Notes under the pieces: generated by a model
The model's input: only the letters and a program-made list of their open reading frames with translations
Database searches by the model: none
Told to the model about the DNA's origin: nothing
NCBI RefSeq assembly: GCF_002742265.1
Contig: NZ_MDGL01000043.1
Span: 1 to 64,000, forward strand
Direction: 5' to 3'
Source of the DNA: Maribacter sp. 4G9
Lineage (GTDB): Bacteria; Bacteroidota; Bacteroidia; Flavobacteriales; Flavobacteriaceae
Length of the DNA stretch: 64,000 nt
Program-made: the position numbers and the translations under genes
Shown: piece by piece, positions 51,028-59,477 of the stretch
Layout of the letters: every line of letters begins with the position of its first letter
Numbering within the stretch: position 1 is the first letter of the stretch

Positions 51028-52293
51028 TTAATTTGTAGTGAATATTAAATTTTGAAAGTCCATCTCGGTTAAATTTAGATTTTCTAAATGTTCCTTTTCA
51101 ATTCCTTCACATTGATTGCGAATAGCCTCTAACTGTTTTAATGGGAATGAGAGTTCTGAATTAATAGCTTGATACCAACCCTCTTTATATTGATAGTGAT
51201 AATGCAGGTATTCTTTGACTGGAAAAATAAAGCCATCTATTTTAGTTTGTAATTCAGAAATTTTACCCTGAAATTCAATAGAAGCTTGTTTTATGGAATC
51301 AATTTTCGACTTAAGCTCTTCAAGACTTGCATCTAGATTTTTTATCTCATCTTTTCTAACCCTAATAAAAGCTCTTATTTTATCGACATTTTCGTGTTCT
51401 TTCATTATAAAATCAAATACTAAACCCCAAATAACGTAAACCACAAAACCGGCGAAGATTATACCCCAAAAATTCACACTTTGGATAGCATCATATGGTG
51501 TGAACTCCTGACCTACAAGAGCATTAAAAGTGAAGATTTTCTTTTCTATTAAATAAGCTAATATTACATCAAACAGAAACGTAAGGATAAATAGTGTTAC
51601 TAATTTCATTGTTGCTTGCCAGCCTTTTATTTTATGAAACATGTGAACCAAATAACCTAGCCCCATAAAAACAAATGGAATGGTACCAACAAATATTGCT
51701 TCGAGCATTCCATCAGAAAGAGCCTTACTAAAAGCATTTGCATCGAAAATTGCTGCTGTTAAACTAGCAGTTTCAAAATCTTTAAAAAAACTGGAATAAG
51801 ATGCTGAAATGTAGAATACAAATAAGTATATGGTGATTGGCAGCAATAAGAGTAGCCCAATATAGAATTGCGCTTTAGGTCGCTTATCAGCGTCTATACC
51901 ATATTTTTCTGGATTTAGTCTTACATTAATCATGTCTGACTTTTTCTCTTCTACTAAATGCGATGTATTTTTAATTTGATCCTCAATAATACTTATTGCG
52001 GTATCTCTTTTCTTCAGTTCTGTTTTATTCTTCTCTTGTTCTTCTATATAAGGTTGTTTTAGTCTTTGTTGTTCACTCAGCTGTTTCCTACATTGGTCTT
52101 CAAAACTGTTATACAAATTTCTTAAACCTACTCCAAAAGTTACTGGTTCGCCTGAGGCTTTTACAGAAGCTCCATAACCACTTTGATAATATGTCACCCT
52201 AATCTGATCTCTGAGTTCTTCATCAAAACCCTCCTTAATTTCTTCTTGAGGTATAGGTTTTTTAAGGGTAAAAAGGTTTTTAATATTTTCCAT
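51028..52293 (-). CDS. Four-helix membrane protein with flanking coiled coils
   Basis: 421 residues. A cytoplasmic N-terminal region with coiled coil (~75-130) precedes four membrane helices (~143-165, ~200-220, ~230-250 and ~275-298), then a long coiled coil (~305-365) and a C-terminal helical tail. No channel or enzyme motif seen. Between the TerB-like and vWA-like genes, with 4-base gaps on both sides, so probably the membrane anchor of the complex. Confidence 0.65.
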   Translation of the reverse strand: MENIKNLFTLKKPIPQEEIKEGFDEELRDQIRVTYYQSGYGASVKASGEPVTFGVGLRNLYNSFEDQCRKQLSEQQRLKQPYIEEQEKNKTELKKRDTAISIIEDQIKNTSHLVEEKKSDMINVRLNPEKYGIDADKRPKAQFYIGLLLLLPITIYLFVFYISASYSSFFKDFETASLTAAIFDANAFSKALSDGMLEAIFVGTIPFVFMGLGYLVHMFHKIKGWQATMKLVTLFILTFLFDVILAYLIEKKIFTFNALVGQEFTPYDAIQSVNFWGIIFAGFVVYVIWGLVFDFIMKEHENVDKIRAFIRVRKDEIKNLDASLEELKSKIDSIKQASIEFQGKISELQTKIDGFIFPVKEYLHYHYQYKEGWYQAINSELSFPLKQLEAIRNQCEGIEKEHLENLNLTEMDFQNLIFTTN

Positions 52294-52297
52294 TTGA

Positions 52298-52702
52298 TTA
52301 CGTATTCAGGTTCTTCAAAATCTCTTCTTTACTTGTATTGATTTTAGCATTTTCCAACAGAAAATCAGTCAATGGAACAATGTTATTCTCTAGGAAATCG
52401 AACTTTTTACAATATTTTTTTAGGGTGTTATACTCGTCCTCAGTCACCTTACCATCAGCCCATATCATTACTGCTAAATCATATAAATATTCCACTCGTG
52501 TTTCTTGCGAATCTGGAACTGATGAATAATTCGAAGGACTCAATAACAATTCATTTAATTGTTCTTTTGAAACCCCTCTTTCTTCTGCAAATTCATAAAG
52601 CATTCGCATTTCTAGAATGTCAAAATCCTCATCAGACAATGCTATCTGATATAGTCTTAGAAAGTGACTTTTTAGTTCTATTGATATTTCAGGTTTTTCC
52701 AT
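52298..52702 (-). CDS. TerB-like protein
   Basis: 134 residues, all-helical. LSDEDFDILEMRMLYEFAEERGV and AVMIWADGKVTEDEYNTLKKY are the two halves of the TerB/YjgM fold (acidic pairs at D24-D26 and D83 in ADGKVTEDE). TerB domains bind divalent metals and act at the inner membrane in tellurite/stress complexes with vWA proteins. It starts right before the membrane protein gene (4-base gap). Confidence 0.7.
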   Translation of the reverse strand: MEKPEISIELKSHFLRLYQIALSDEDFDILEMRMLYEFAEERGVSKEQLNELLLSPSNYSSVPDSQETRVEYLYDLAVMIWADGKVTEDEYNTLKKYCKKFDFLENNIVPLTDFLLENAKINTSKEEILKNLNT

Positions 52703-52713
52703 ATTAAGATGAT

Positions 52714-53085
52714 TTATACAATTCTATCTCGCTCAAAATTCTTTTTTCTTGGTTTTGCTGAATCGTCTTCTATTGATTTATTCTTGCGCCCATTAAGTAC
52801 ATATAAAAACAGTACCCCTGAAATAAAATCCAAGGGCATCCATAATATTTTCTCGTAGAGATATATAGGGAATATCGGGTTGAACAGGATCAGAATTATT
52901 GAAAAAATCAGCACCATATAGGTTTTGAGTATATTTTCTAGAATCACCACTATTGCACCTACAAAAACTATTATCCTTAGTACTAAATAGTACTGCTTTG
53001 GCATATTTAATAACGCCATAAATAATGCTATTGCACTTATTAATGCAATAAACCTGATTATCTTTTTCTGGGTACTAACTTTCAT
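52714..53085 (-). CDS. Small membrane protein, DUF6804-like
   Basis: 123 residues with three or four hydrophobic segments (~9-25, ~33-50, ~55-75, ~85-102). MPKQYYLVLRIIVFVGAI resembles the MPxxYY...LR start of DUF6804-type proteins. The tail is charged and cytoplasmic (GRKNKSIEDDSAKPRKK). Second gene of the cassette, 11 bases before the TerB-like gene. Confidence 0.6.
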   Translation of the reverse strand: MKVSTQKKIIRFIALISAIALFMALLNMPKQYYLVLRIIVFVGAIVVILENILKTYMVLIFSIILILFNPIFPIYLYEKILWMPLDFISGVLFLYVLNGRKNKSIEDDSAKPRKKNFERDRIV

Positions 53086-53145
53086 TTAAAGTGACATTTA
53101 TTAGAACGAATTCAATTATGCAGTAGCATTACTTCGAGCGATTCA

Positions 53146-53925
53146 TTATCCAATATTTAAATATGATTCAGCTCGTTTCCCTTCTAACTCGGCTAATTTA
53201 TTATGAGCATTTTTAAGGGTTATGCGCCTTTTACTCTCTGAAGGAAAGGTGAAAACACCTTTTAGTAAAAGATAAACCCTGGTAACAGGGAAAGTAATTG
53301 TAATGATGTCAAATATATTGGCTAAAACGGCCTTCCAAACATTTTTTTCTTGCCCTCTGGCATATTTTCCCATCCAAATTAGATGAAGACCAACATAGTT
53401 TAGAAAGCTAACATTTTCAATCTTAGTAGCTTCAATTTCATGTTCAGATTTTCTTTCAATGCACCCATCCGCCGAAACTTTTAAAGTCTCTTTGAATAGT
53501 TTGTTAGTTTTATCTACAATAGTAATAAGTTGATTAATCTCCTTTTCATTTGCTACTTCATCAATTTCCAAAACATCGCAGACATCATCTATCTTCATGT
53601 TAAAACGATTCATCATTTCAAAAAGACTTGCCGATTCGGAAGTATCTAAATAACCATCGGAAATATACTGATTTGCTTCATTTTTAATAACCGTATAAAC
53701 ACCCGATATTTTGGCAATTAAAGTACTTGGTCTATGACCTGTTTGAAAGTCAATAGCCTTATCAAAATCTGATTTTAGACTTTTATTTTGGGCAGTAGTT
53801 TTTAATCTTGCATTTTGACTTACTCTTCTGTACGGAGTAGAATGACTATTATTAAATACCTGGTTACTTACAACCTTACCCATATCACGACCTACTTGAT
53901 TTATGGCACTTTTTAAGAAACTCAT
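53146..53925 (-). CDS. Hypothetical protein heading the TerB/vWA cassette
   Basis: 259 residues, mostly helical. Residues 1-60 are basic and disordered. The middle (~65-150) has helices like AKISGVYTVIKNEANQYI and a Glu-rich segment. A hydrophobic segment (~205-225: ANIFDIITITFPVTRVYLLL) may be one membrane pass. No family recognised. Preceded by the palindrome promoter at 53972-54018; 60 bases before the DUF6804-like gene. Confidence 0.65.
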   Translation of the reverse strand: MSFLKSAINQVGRDMGKVVSNQVFNNSHSTPYRRVSQNARLKTTAQNKSLKSDFDKAIDFQTGHRPSTLIAKISGVYTVIKNEANQYISDGYLDTSESASLFEMMNRFNMKIDDVCDVLEIDEVANEKEINQLITIVDKTNKLFKETLKVSADGCIERKSEHEIEATKIENVSFLNYVGLHLIWMGKYARGQEKNVWKAVLANIFDIITITFPVTRVYLLLKGVFTFPSESKRRITLKNAHNKLAELEGKRAESYLNIG

Positions 53926-53971
53926 TTTTAAATTTTGATTAGTATTTAGTATGGTTTATCCTTGACATTTT

Positions 53972-54018
53972 CAAACCTATAACCAATAAAAGGCAATACC
54001 TTACAGATATCTGTAAAG
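53972..54018 (-). promoter_or_regulatory. Palindrome-controlled promoter A (TerB/vWA cassette)
   Basis: Minus strand: -7 box TAGGTTTG (53972-53979, exact TAnnTTTG). Upstream, AGATATCTGTAAGG at fixed distance ends in the perfect palindrome TTACAGATATCTGTAA (54001-54016). The same arrangement, base for base in spacing, lies at 54524-54575. No -33 TTTG at the normal distance, as in activator-dependent promoters. Confidence 0.65.
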
Positions 54019-54022
54019 CAAA

Positions 54023-54050
54023 AAAAGAACGATTTAAGAACCGTTCTTTT
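54023..54050 (-). terminator. Terminator of the small-peptide operon
   Basis: AAAAGAACG (54023-54031) and CGTTCTTTT (54042-54050) form a 9-bp stem with a 10-base loop. On the minus strand it is followed by T7, ending the transcript of the genes at 54105-54495. Confidence 0.8.
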
Positions 54051-54104
54051 CAAAAGTTTATAGTGCGAATAATGGTTAGTATTAGAGATCATAATCTTAA
54101 TAGA

Positions 54105-54320
54105 TTATGTAAATGACCCTAAACCAAATCCAAGAATTAACAGCATAGTTATTAATGGAAAGGCAATTAACCACCAAACCAATGTTGATGTATTTGACCG
54201 ATTTCTTTCCAATTTTTTATGTATTAATTTCAATTCATATAATTGTGCAAGTTGAATGTGTTTATCATCCCAACCTTCTTTAGTATTCACAAATTTTTCA
54301 AGCGGAGTTTGGTTTTCCAT
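54105..54320 (-). CDS. 71-residue tail-anchored membrane protein
   Basis: A charged helical cytoplasmic part (1-45) is followed by one C-terminal hydrophobic helix (LVWWLIAFPLITMLLILGFGLG, ~47-68). No motif. It follows the Cys-rich small gene by 25 bases and precedes a terminator. Confidence 0.6.
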   Translation of the reverse strand: MENQTPLEKFVNTKEGWDDKHIQLAQLYELKLIHKKLERNRSNTSTLVWWLIAFPLITMLLILGFGLGSFT

Positions 54321-54345
54321 TTTAATTCTCTTTTTTTAAAATGAC

Positions 54346-54495
54346 CTAATTTTTACATCCATTTTTACCACATGTGATTTTCTCATTTGCATTTACCCAA
54401 TGACTTGGGTGTTCAGTTGTGTCAAAACCACAACCAGTAGTTCCACCTTTTGAACCCTTATGAACTTCTTTTGTAGGTGTATGTTTAACTGCCAT
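54346..54495 (-). CDS. 49-residue Cys-rich small protein
   Basis: ATG at 54495, TAG at 54346-54348. The peptide has TTGCGFDTTEHPSHWVN and ITCGKNGCKN at its end: three Cys and two His in a zinc-finger-like spacing. No family known to me. It is the first gene after promoter B, so it is a main target of the shared palindrome element. Confidence 0.55.
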   Translation of the reverse strand: MAVKHTPTKEVHKGSKGGTTGCGFDTTEHPSHWVNANEKITCGKNGCKN

Positions 54496-54523
54496 AATAA
54501 TTTAGTATTTGATTAATAATACC

Positions 54524-54575
54524 CAAATCTAAAGTCATTAAAAGACAATGCCTTACAGATATCTATAAGGCATTG
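54524..54575 (-). promoter_or_regulatory. Palindrome-controlled promoter B (small-peptide operon)
   Basis: Minus strand: -7 box TAGATTTG (54524-54531), with AGATATCTGTAAGG at the same distance as in promoter A. Here the palindrome is longer: 54546-54575 is self-complementary over 30 bases with one mismatched pair. It lies just after the response-regulator stop codon and may also act as that gene's terminator. Confidence 0.65.
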
Positions 54576-54606
54576 AAATTTCTTTAATAAAGAATTGGGG
54601 TGCGAG

Positions 54607-55272
54607 CTAAATTTTACCCTGCTTAATCAGTTTCGCAATTAGATGATGGGTGTTTTTGGCCCCAAATTCGTCAAATAGTTTGCTTACCTTTTTATCTATG
54701 GTGCTTTCACTATTGGGGGAGATATTTTGTTTTTTGAGCTTTTCTGAAATCTCTTTTTTGGTATAACCTTCGGCAAGATCTTTTAAAATCATGAGGTCAT
54801 ATTTATCCATCTCGAAAACACTGCTGGCCGTATTTAAATTTAATTGGGGAGAAACAAACGTTCTGTTTTGAAATACTTCTTGAAGAGCATCGATTAATTC
54901 ATTTAAGCTATGACGACCTTTGCAGACATAACCATTTATTCTCTGCTCAGAAAACAACTGGTTTATTTCTATCGGATTTTCTATCATAGAATTAACAATT
55001 ACCTTAATGTTTTTATCAATATTTCTTAAAGCAACTATTAATTCTTTTCCCGAGGTTAATCTTCGATTTACATGACTTTCTTTAAAGGTTAAATCGGTAA
55101 TTAATAAATCGTATGGCTCTCCTTTTTCATATGCCACTTTGAACCTATTATAAGCCTTATCACAGTAAAGTTCTTCTTTTATAAAATCGATTTGCAGCCT
55201 ACTTTCAAGTGCATCAACAATACCCTTGTTGGTGTCTTGAAAATCTTCAGCGATTAGTATTTTTTTAAACAT
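54607..55272 (-). CDS. NarL/LuxR-type response regulator
   Basis: 221 residues. The receiver domain (1-125) has acidic pocket E9/D10, phospho-acceptor D60 (YDLLITD) and K at ~115 (GYVCKG). The C-terminal LuxR-type helix-turn-helix (~155-215: LAEGYTKKEISEKL, ESTIDKKVSKLFDEFGAKN) has a short insertion between its helices. Twelve bases after the histidine kinase gene, so an operon pair. It is the obvious candidate to bind the palindromes at 53999-54018 and 54546-54575. Confidence 0.88.
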   Translation of the reverse strand: MFKKILIAEDFQDTNKGIVDALESRLQIDFIKEELYCDKAYNRFKVAYEKGEPYDLLITDLTFKESHVNRRLTSGKELIVALRNIDKNIKVIVNSMIENPIEINQLFSEQRINGYVCKGRHSLNELIDALQEVFQNRTFVSPQLNLNTASSVFEMDKYDLMILKDLAEGYTKKEISEKLKKQNISPNSESTIDKKVSKLFDEFGAKNTHHLIAKLIKQGKI

Positions 55273-55284
55273 TATCGTTACTAT

Positions 55285-57225
55285 TTAATTCGGGATTTCT
55301 ATTCGGGTTTCAAAGCCTTGTCCTTTCTCCGAATCAAAAATAATAGTTCCACCTATGGCTTCAATACGCTTTTCTGTATTCCAAAGACCATTTTTAAGAT
55401 TTAATGCTTCATTTGAAGCACCAGCCCCATCGTCAGTATAAGTGATTTTTATCATTTTCTTTGTTTGCTTAAAGGCGAAAGAAACCAAAGTAGCATTGCT
55501 GTGCTTCTGCATATTAATCATTAATTCTTGAAGCACTTTAAATAGTGTTTTCTTTGATAAAGGTGATATTCTTAGCCAGTTCACCTCAGTGCTACCAGAA
55601 ACTATAAGCCTTGTATGCTTAGAATAGTTGCCCATCATACCAAAAAGGAAATCTTTAAAATTTGGTCCTGTATCCACATCATTAATTTCCCTTGAAAAGT
55701 CTCGACTTTGGTTATATAGTCCGTCTACTATGTTAAGTACTTCCTCTCTATTTGACTCACTTTGCAATAATAACATAGCGTGATTTAATTTTCCCCCAAA
55801 ATCATCGTGCAACTTTCTAGATAATTCTGCTTCGGTTTCGAAATTAGCCTCTAATCTCGCTGTTTTATTTTGTTGTTTTAAACGTTTAGATCGTTGCACA
55901 AAAAAGTATGTTACAAAACTTGATATTAATAGGAGAAGACCACCAATAGCATAGGAACTTATTTTTAGATTACGTTGCTGGGTAACTTCCAATTCGTTTT
56001 CGACTTTTTCTTTTTCTAAACGTAAAATATCCTCCTGTTTGAGTTTATCGTCGTATTTGTATTTAGCAAATTGGGTTTTCACCTTCAGCTCTTGTTCATA
56101 GAGACTGTCTTGCAGCGAAACATAACGATCCCGAAGGCCTACATTTTGAGGTTGTAGCTGCATTAAAAACTTAAGAGCATCTTTTTCTGCGCGCGGCATT
56201 TGTATAGTTTTTGACAGCTGCCTAACGGAATCAAAATAGGATTCCGCTATTTTAGTATTCTTTTCGATATAGAATTCCCCTAAGTGCGTATAACTGGAAA
56301 TCAGACCTCGCTTGTCATTATTTTGTTGCCTTATCTTCAATGATTCTAGGAAGTCTTTAGTCTTTGGAAAATTTCCATTATGCCATTGGGCATAAATGAG
56401 GTTATCCAAAACTCTGGCATATTCTTTTTTATTTCTAATCAGAATAGAATCGTTTGCTATTTTCTGCAATAAACTAATTGCTTGGTCATATTGTCCATTA
56501 TCTATATACGTAGCCGCCAAATTGTTGCTATAAATTAACTTGTCTTTTTCTGAGTTTGTTATCTTGATTGCTTGAGAATAGTAATCTATAGCATCTGAGT
56601 GGTTTAAAAGTTTCCTATGATTTGTTGCCAATATGCTATATGCAGAAGCCATAAATTTAACGTCGTTATCCTTTTGTAAATAACTTAAAGCCTCTGTGAC
56701 GGTTTCCTTACTTCCAAAATAGTCGCTCTTATTTTGTTGAATTACTCCCATACTTAAAAACCGCCGTCCAACCTGGCTAAAATCAGCAACCTTTAAATAA
56801 TTGTTTTTTGATTGATTATAATGATAAAACGCACTATCATAAATGCCTTTACTTTTAAAATATAAGGCAATATTAAAATGTGCCTTACCTGCAAAAGCAT
56901 AGCTATTTATAGATGAGGAAGTTTTAAGCAATAATTTATCGCAATAAAATGCACTGTCTTTTTCTTTCTTTAAATAATGAAGATTGCCTTTTTGAGAAAT
57001 AATCGCAAGTGAAATCGAATCTGGCGACTCTAATTTAATTTTCTCAAAACTTTCGTTTATCAGCATTAAACGTTCAGCAATATCAAGTTTATTACTTTTT
57101 GATTTATTTAAATTTTCATATCCAATCTTATTATAGAAAGACTTATTCTTAACGCGGTCCTTTTGGGTACAAGAGAGAATTAATATAAAGCCGTATACAA
57201 TCAGTATTATGCGTATTCTAAACAC
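55285..57225 (-). CDS. TPR sensor histidine kinase (lipoprotein-type N-terminus)
   Basis: 646 residues. A lipobox-like LILSCTQ (~19) begins an extracytoplasmic TPR array (~90-375: several YYSQAIKI/ALKF-type repeats). A coiled coil and one membrane helix (~415-432) follow, then a HisKA_3-like dimerisation region with H473 in RKLHDDFGG and a C-terminal ATPase domain (TDDGAGAS, GLWNTEKRIEAIGG, GQGFETRIEI). Phosphoryl donor to the regulator just downstream. The stimulus is unknown; the TPRs probably bind a peptide or protein. Confidence 0.88.
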   Translation of the reverse strand: MFRIRIILIVYGFILILSCTQKDRVKNKSFYNKIGYENLNKSKSNKLDIAERLMLINESFEKIKLESPDSISLAIISQKGNLHYLKKEKDSAFYCDKLLLKTSSSINSYAFAGKAHFNIALYFKSKGIYDSAFYHYNQSKNNYLKVADFSQVGRRFLSMGVIQQNKSDYFGSKETVTEALSYLQKDNDVKFMASAYSILATNHRKLLNHSDAIDYYSQAIKITNSEKDKLIYSNNLAATYIDNGQYDQAISLLQKIANDSILIRNKKEYARVLDNLIYAQWHNGNFPKTKDFLESLKIRQQNNDKRGLISSYTHLGEFYIEKNTKIAESYFDSVRQLSKTIQMPRAEKDALKFLMQLQPQNVGLRDRYVSLQDSLYEQELKVKTQFAKYKYDDKLKQEDILRLEKEKVENELEVTQQRNLKISSYAIGGLLLLISSFVTYFFVQRSKRLKQQNKTARLEANFETEAELSRKLHDDFGGKLNHAMLLLQSESNREEVLNIVDGLYNQSRDFSREINDVDTGPNFKDFLFGMMGNYSKHTRLIVSGSTEVNWLRISPLSKKTLFKVLQELMINMQKHSNATLVSFAFKQTKKMIKITYTDDGAGASNEALNLKNGLWNTEKRIEAIGGTIIFDSEKGQGFETRIEIPN

Positions 57226-57253
57226 TTTAAAATTTTGTTATAAATGTATATAA

Positions 57254-57283
57254 AAAGGGCCATACAGTTTTGTACGGCCCTTT
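57254..57283 (-). terminator. Terminator of the small lipoprotein gene
   Basis: AAAGGGCCATACA pairs with TGTACGGCCCTTT (13 pairs, one mismatch) around GTTT. On the minus strand it is followed by T-rich sequence. It separates the small lipoprotein gene from the kinase gene. Confidence 0.8.
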
Positions 57284-57302
57284 CTATGTTAATTGGTGGA
57301 AT

Positions 57303-57458
57303 TTATCCATTCCCTCTATCATCCTCAACCTGACCATCATCGCCTTCAGTTGCTCGTATATCATAAAGAGTATCCTCTTCAGCAATCGAATCGCTGGTGC
57401 AAGAAAATAAGAACGTATTAAAAACTATTGCCATTAAGGCTATTACTATTTTTTTCAT
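57303..57458 (-). CDS. 51-residue lipoprotein peptide upstream of the histidine kinase
   Basis: From ATG 57458 the product begins MKKIVIALMAIVF and has a lipobox FLFSCTSD (Cys ~19), leaving an acidic mature peptide of ~33 residues (EEDTLYDIRATEGDDGQ). The frame is open 22 codons further, but that would bury the signal peptide. Small acidic lipoproteins next to TPR kinases recur in Flavobacteriia; a ligand for the kinase is a hypothesis. Confidence 0.6.
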   Translation of the reverse strand: MKKIVIALMAIVFNTFLFSCTSDSIAEEDTLYDIRATEGDDGQVEDDRGNG

Positions 57459-57830
57459 AATATTTATTTTAAAATTTGATAAAGGAGTGGCTGTCCGAGA
57501 TTCTCTCAGATTCATTTTTACCAACTCCTTAAGAGTTTGGAGTACTCCGTTTTTTGGAAAGTGGAAATCTTATGCGGCAGCGTTCAGCTACTTTCCAATT
57601 GGCTAAATACTGGCCGCATTATAGATTCCCGTAAAAATGATTTTTCTAGAAATACTATGTTAGCAATGCATAGTGAATCATTCTTGGGAACAAAGTAAAT
57701 TGAAGGTGTGGAGGTGATTGCAGACAAAGAATCGACTTGTTTTCGTCATTTAACTGACATCAATGAAATCAATGGTTGACAGGAGGCGATGTCGAACTTG
57801 TGTCTGGTTAAAATTTGTATTTTTAAGCTA
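57459..57830. other. Divergent intergenic region
   Basis: 372 bases between the small lipoprotein (minus) and the membrane protein (plus). I see a GGAAAGT/ACTTTCC inverted pair (57558-57597) and no gene. It should hold both promoters; no exact TAnnTTTG was pinned. Confidence 0.4.
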
Positions 57831-58568
57831 ATGGATGAAAAAATAGTAGAGGAAATTATAGGAGAGGTTTTTAAAAAAGCAAAGAAGGAGCATGCTTCTC
57901 ATTCAAAATTTGCGTTATCCAATCACATCAGCAATCAAACCGATTTAAGCTCTAGAACTCTTGAAAGAGCCTACGATAGATACATAAATAAAAAGACTAA
58001 ATATGGTGTGCCCCAAGCAGAGAGTATCGATTTATTTTGCAAATACTTGGGCTATGAAGATTTTAGAGACTACGCAGAAAGTAAACCTAGGGACGCAGTT
58101 ATTGAACAACCTCCAATTAATGGAATTGATAAACAGAAATTAATTATTAATATAAGTATTGCTTTTGGATTGATTTTATTGTTTTTTGCTTTTCAAAAAT
58201 GGTCTGACTTCAAGTATAACAATAACTCTGCGGTTGACAAATGCATGACCTGGGCAGATTCGATTTACATTCCAATTTCATGTAACAAAGGCCCTTTATC
58301 TAAATATGGCACCCAAGTGAAACCATTAGACCAGATGGAATTAAATAATATGCGAAAAGTAGAAGTTAATGCGGCCTATGATTTTTTTTCAGAAGATGGC
58401 AAACCCTTGGTATGGTATTTTAAAAATAAAAGTAATGAGCATGAATTTTTTACAGCTCCTGGTCTGCATCCGATAAATGGAGAAACTTTACGAAAAATAA
58501 CTCCATACATTATTCAAAATTATGTGCCAATGCATCTCGATAAAAAAGAATCATTTACGCCAGAATGA
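57831..58568 (+). CDS. Single-pass membrane protein of unknown function
   Basis: 245 residues from ATG 57831; an ATG 14 codons earlier is possible. The N-terminal ~100 residues are helical and cytoplasmic, with LSSRTLERAYDRYI that looks like a short DNA-binding or helical repeat motif. One membrane helix (~120-140) leads to a ~100-residue extracytoplasmic domain (CMTWADSIYIPISC, two Cys). It could be a membrane-bound regulator. Convergent with the gene at 58762. Confidence 0.65.
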   Translation: MDEKIVEEIIGEVFKKAKKEHASHSKFALSNHISNQTDLSSRTLERAYDRYINKKTKYGVPQAESIDLFCKYLGYEDFRDYAESKPRDAVIEQPPINGIDKQKLIINISIAFGLILLFFAFQKWSDFKYNNNSAVDKCMTWADSIYIPISCNKGPLSKYGTQVKPLDQMELNNMRKVEVNAAYDFFSEDGKPLVWYFKNKSNEHEFFTAPGLHPINGETLRKITPYIIQNYVPMHLDKKESFTPE

Positions 58569-58692
58569 AATAACTTGGAATCATCAAATACTCAAACTTG
58601 TATAGTCTCTTTTCTCTAACTCTTTACATTTCACCTTTCGAACTTGGTTTCAAGATTGTAATTGAACCCTTTAAAAATGATTCAAAAAGGTC

Positions 58693-58728
58693 AAACTCTT
58701 TACAAAATCCGCTTTTTGTAAAGAGTTT
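58693..58728. terminator. 15-bp hairpin, right member of the twin pair
   Basis: AAACTCTTTACAAAA (58693-58707) and TTTTGTAAAGAGTTT (58714-58728) are perfect complements with a 6-base loop, between convergent genes. The left arm is identical to 15 bases of the hairpin at 44192-44206. Confidence 0.75.
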
Positions 58729-58761
58729 TAAAAAAGTGGTAAAATCGTTCTTGTAATACTT

Positions 58762-59100
58762 TCAATATTTTGTTCTTGTATAGTATTCAATATGAAACTG
58801 CTTCAAAGGAAACGAGAACCGATAATCATGTTTGGGTTCGTCCATAAAACAAAAGAGCAATAAGCCTTTAAATCGTAAGGCATCGTATTTGTACATGACC
58901 GAAATATGCACTTTATTAGAAATAACCATAGTGCAGTCTTCGATTATTTCATCCCTCCATTCCATTCCCTGATCATCCATGGCCATATGTACCCTCTTTA
59001 GTATTCCTTCAGGTAGATACTTTTTAATCGTAAGCCCTTCAATCAAGTCTAGTTTTCGCATTCCAATATAAATGGTCCTAACATCTGTGTTCTTTTTCAT
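58762..59100 (-). CDS. Hypothetical protein paired with the next gene
   Basis: 112 residues from the ATG at 59100, which overlaps the upstream stop (ATGA, 4 bases). A start nine codons earlier is possible. Compact alpha/beta (DVRTIYIGMRKLDLIEGL, FSFPLKQFHIEYY). No motif recognised; conserved-looking pair near SRAP in the element. Confidence 0.6.
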   Translation of the reverse strand: MKKNTDVRTIYIGMRKLDLIEGLTIKKYLPEGILKRVHMAMDDQGMEWRDEIIEDCTMVISNKVHISVMYKYDALRFKGLLLFCFMDEPKHDYRFSFPLKQFHIEYYTRTKY

Positions 59101-59363
59101 TTGACTTTTACCCTTATCCATCCACATTCAGGAAGTTCATATTTATCGACTTCCATTATGGTATGAACTCCTTTTTGGGGGTATCTATATTTTAGCCTTG
59201 TTCCGTGCTCGTTTGCCTCCAAAAAAAATTGATTGAGGCGTCTTGGTTTGTTGAGCTTCCTGTTCCAGCAATGATGGTTCAAGGTATTTTCTCCTATCTC
59301 CCTCAAAAGGGTAGTAATGGCGAACCGATCATTATTTCTAAAAACAATATTGTGAACAAACAT
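59097..59363 (-). CDS. Hypothetical protein, translationally coupled to its neighbour
   Basis: 88 residues with basic stretches (WNRKLNKPRRLNQFF, RLKYRYPQKG). Its stop overlaps the next start by 4 bases. No motif recognised. A nucleic-acid-binding role would fit the charge but is a guess. Confidence 0.6.
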   Translation of the reverse strand: MFVHNIVFRNNDRFAITTLLREIGENTLNHHCWNRKLNKPRRLNQFFLEANEHGTRLKYRYPQKGVHTIMEVDKYELPECGWIRVKVK

Positions 59364-59477
59364 AATTTGGATATATTCCTATTTTATGGATTTATTCCAA
59401 ATATATCATTCCTTTTTTATACTTTTAAAACTTTAACAATTTTCAGTAAATTGAAATTTAAATAAACACGATTTGTT

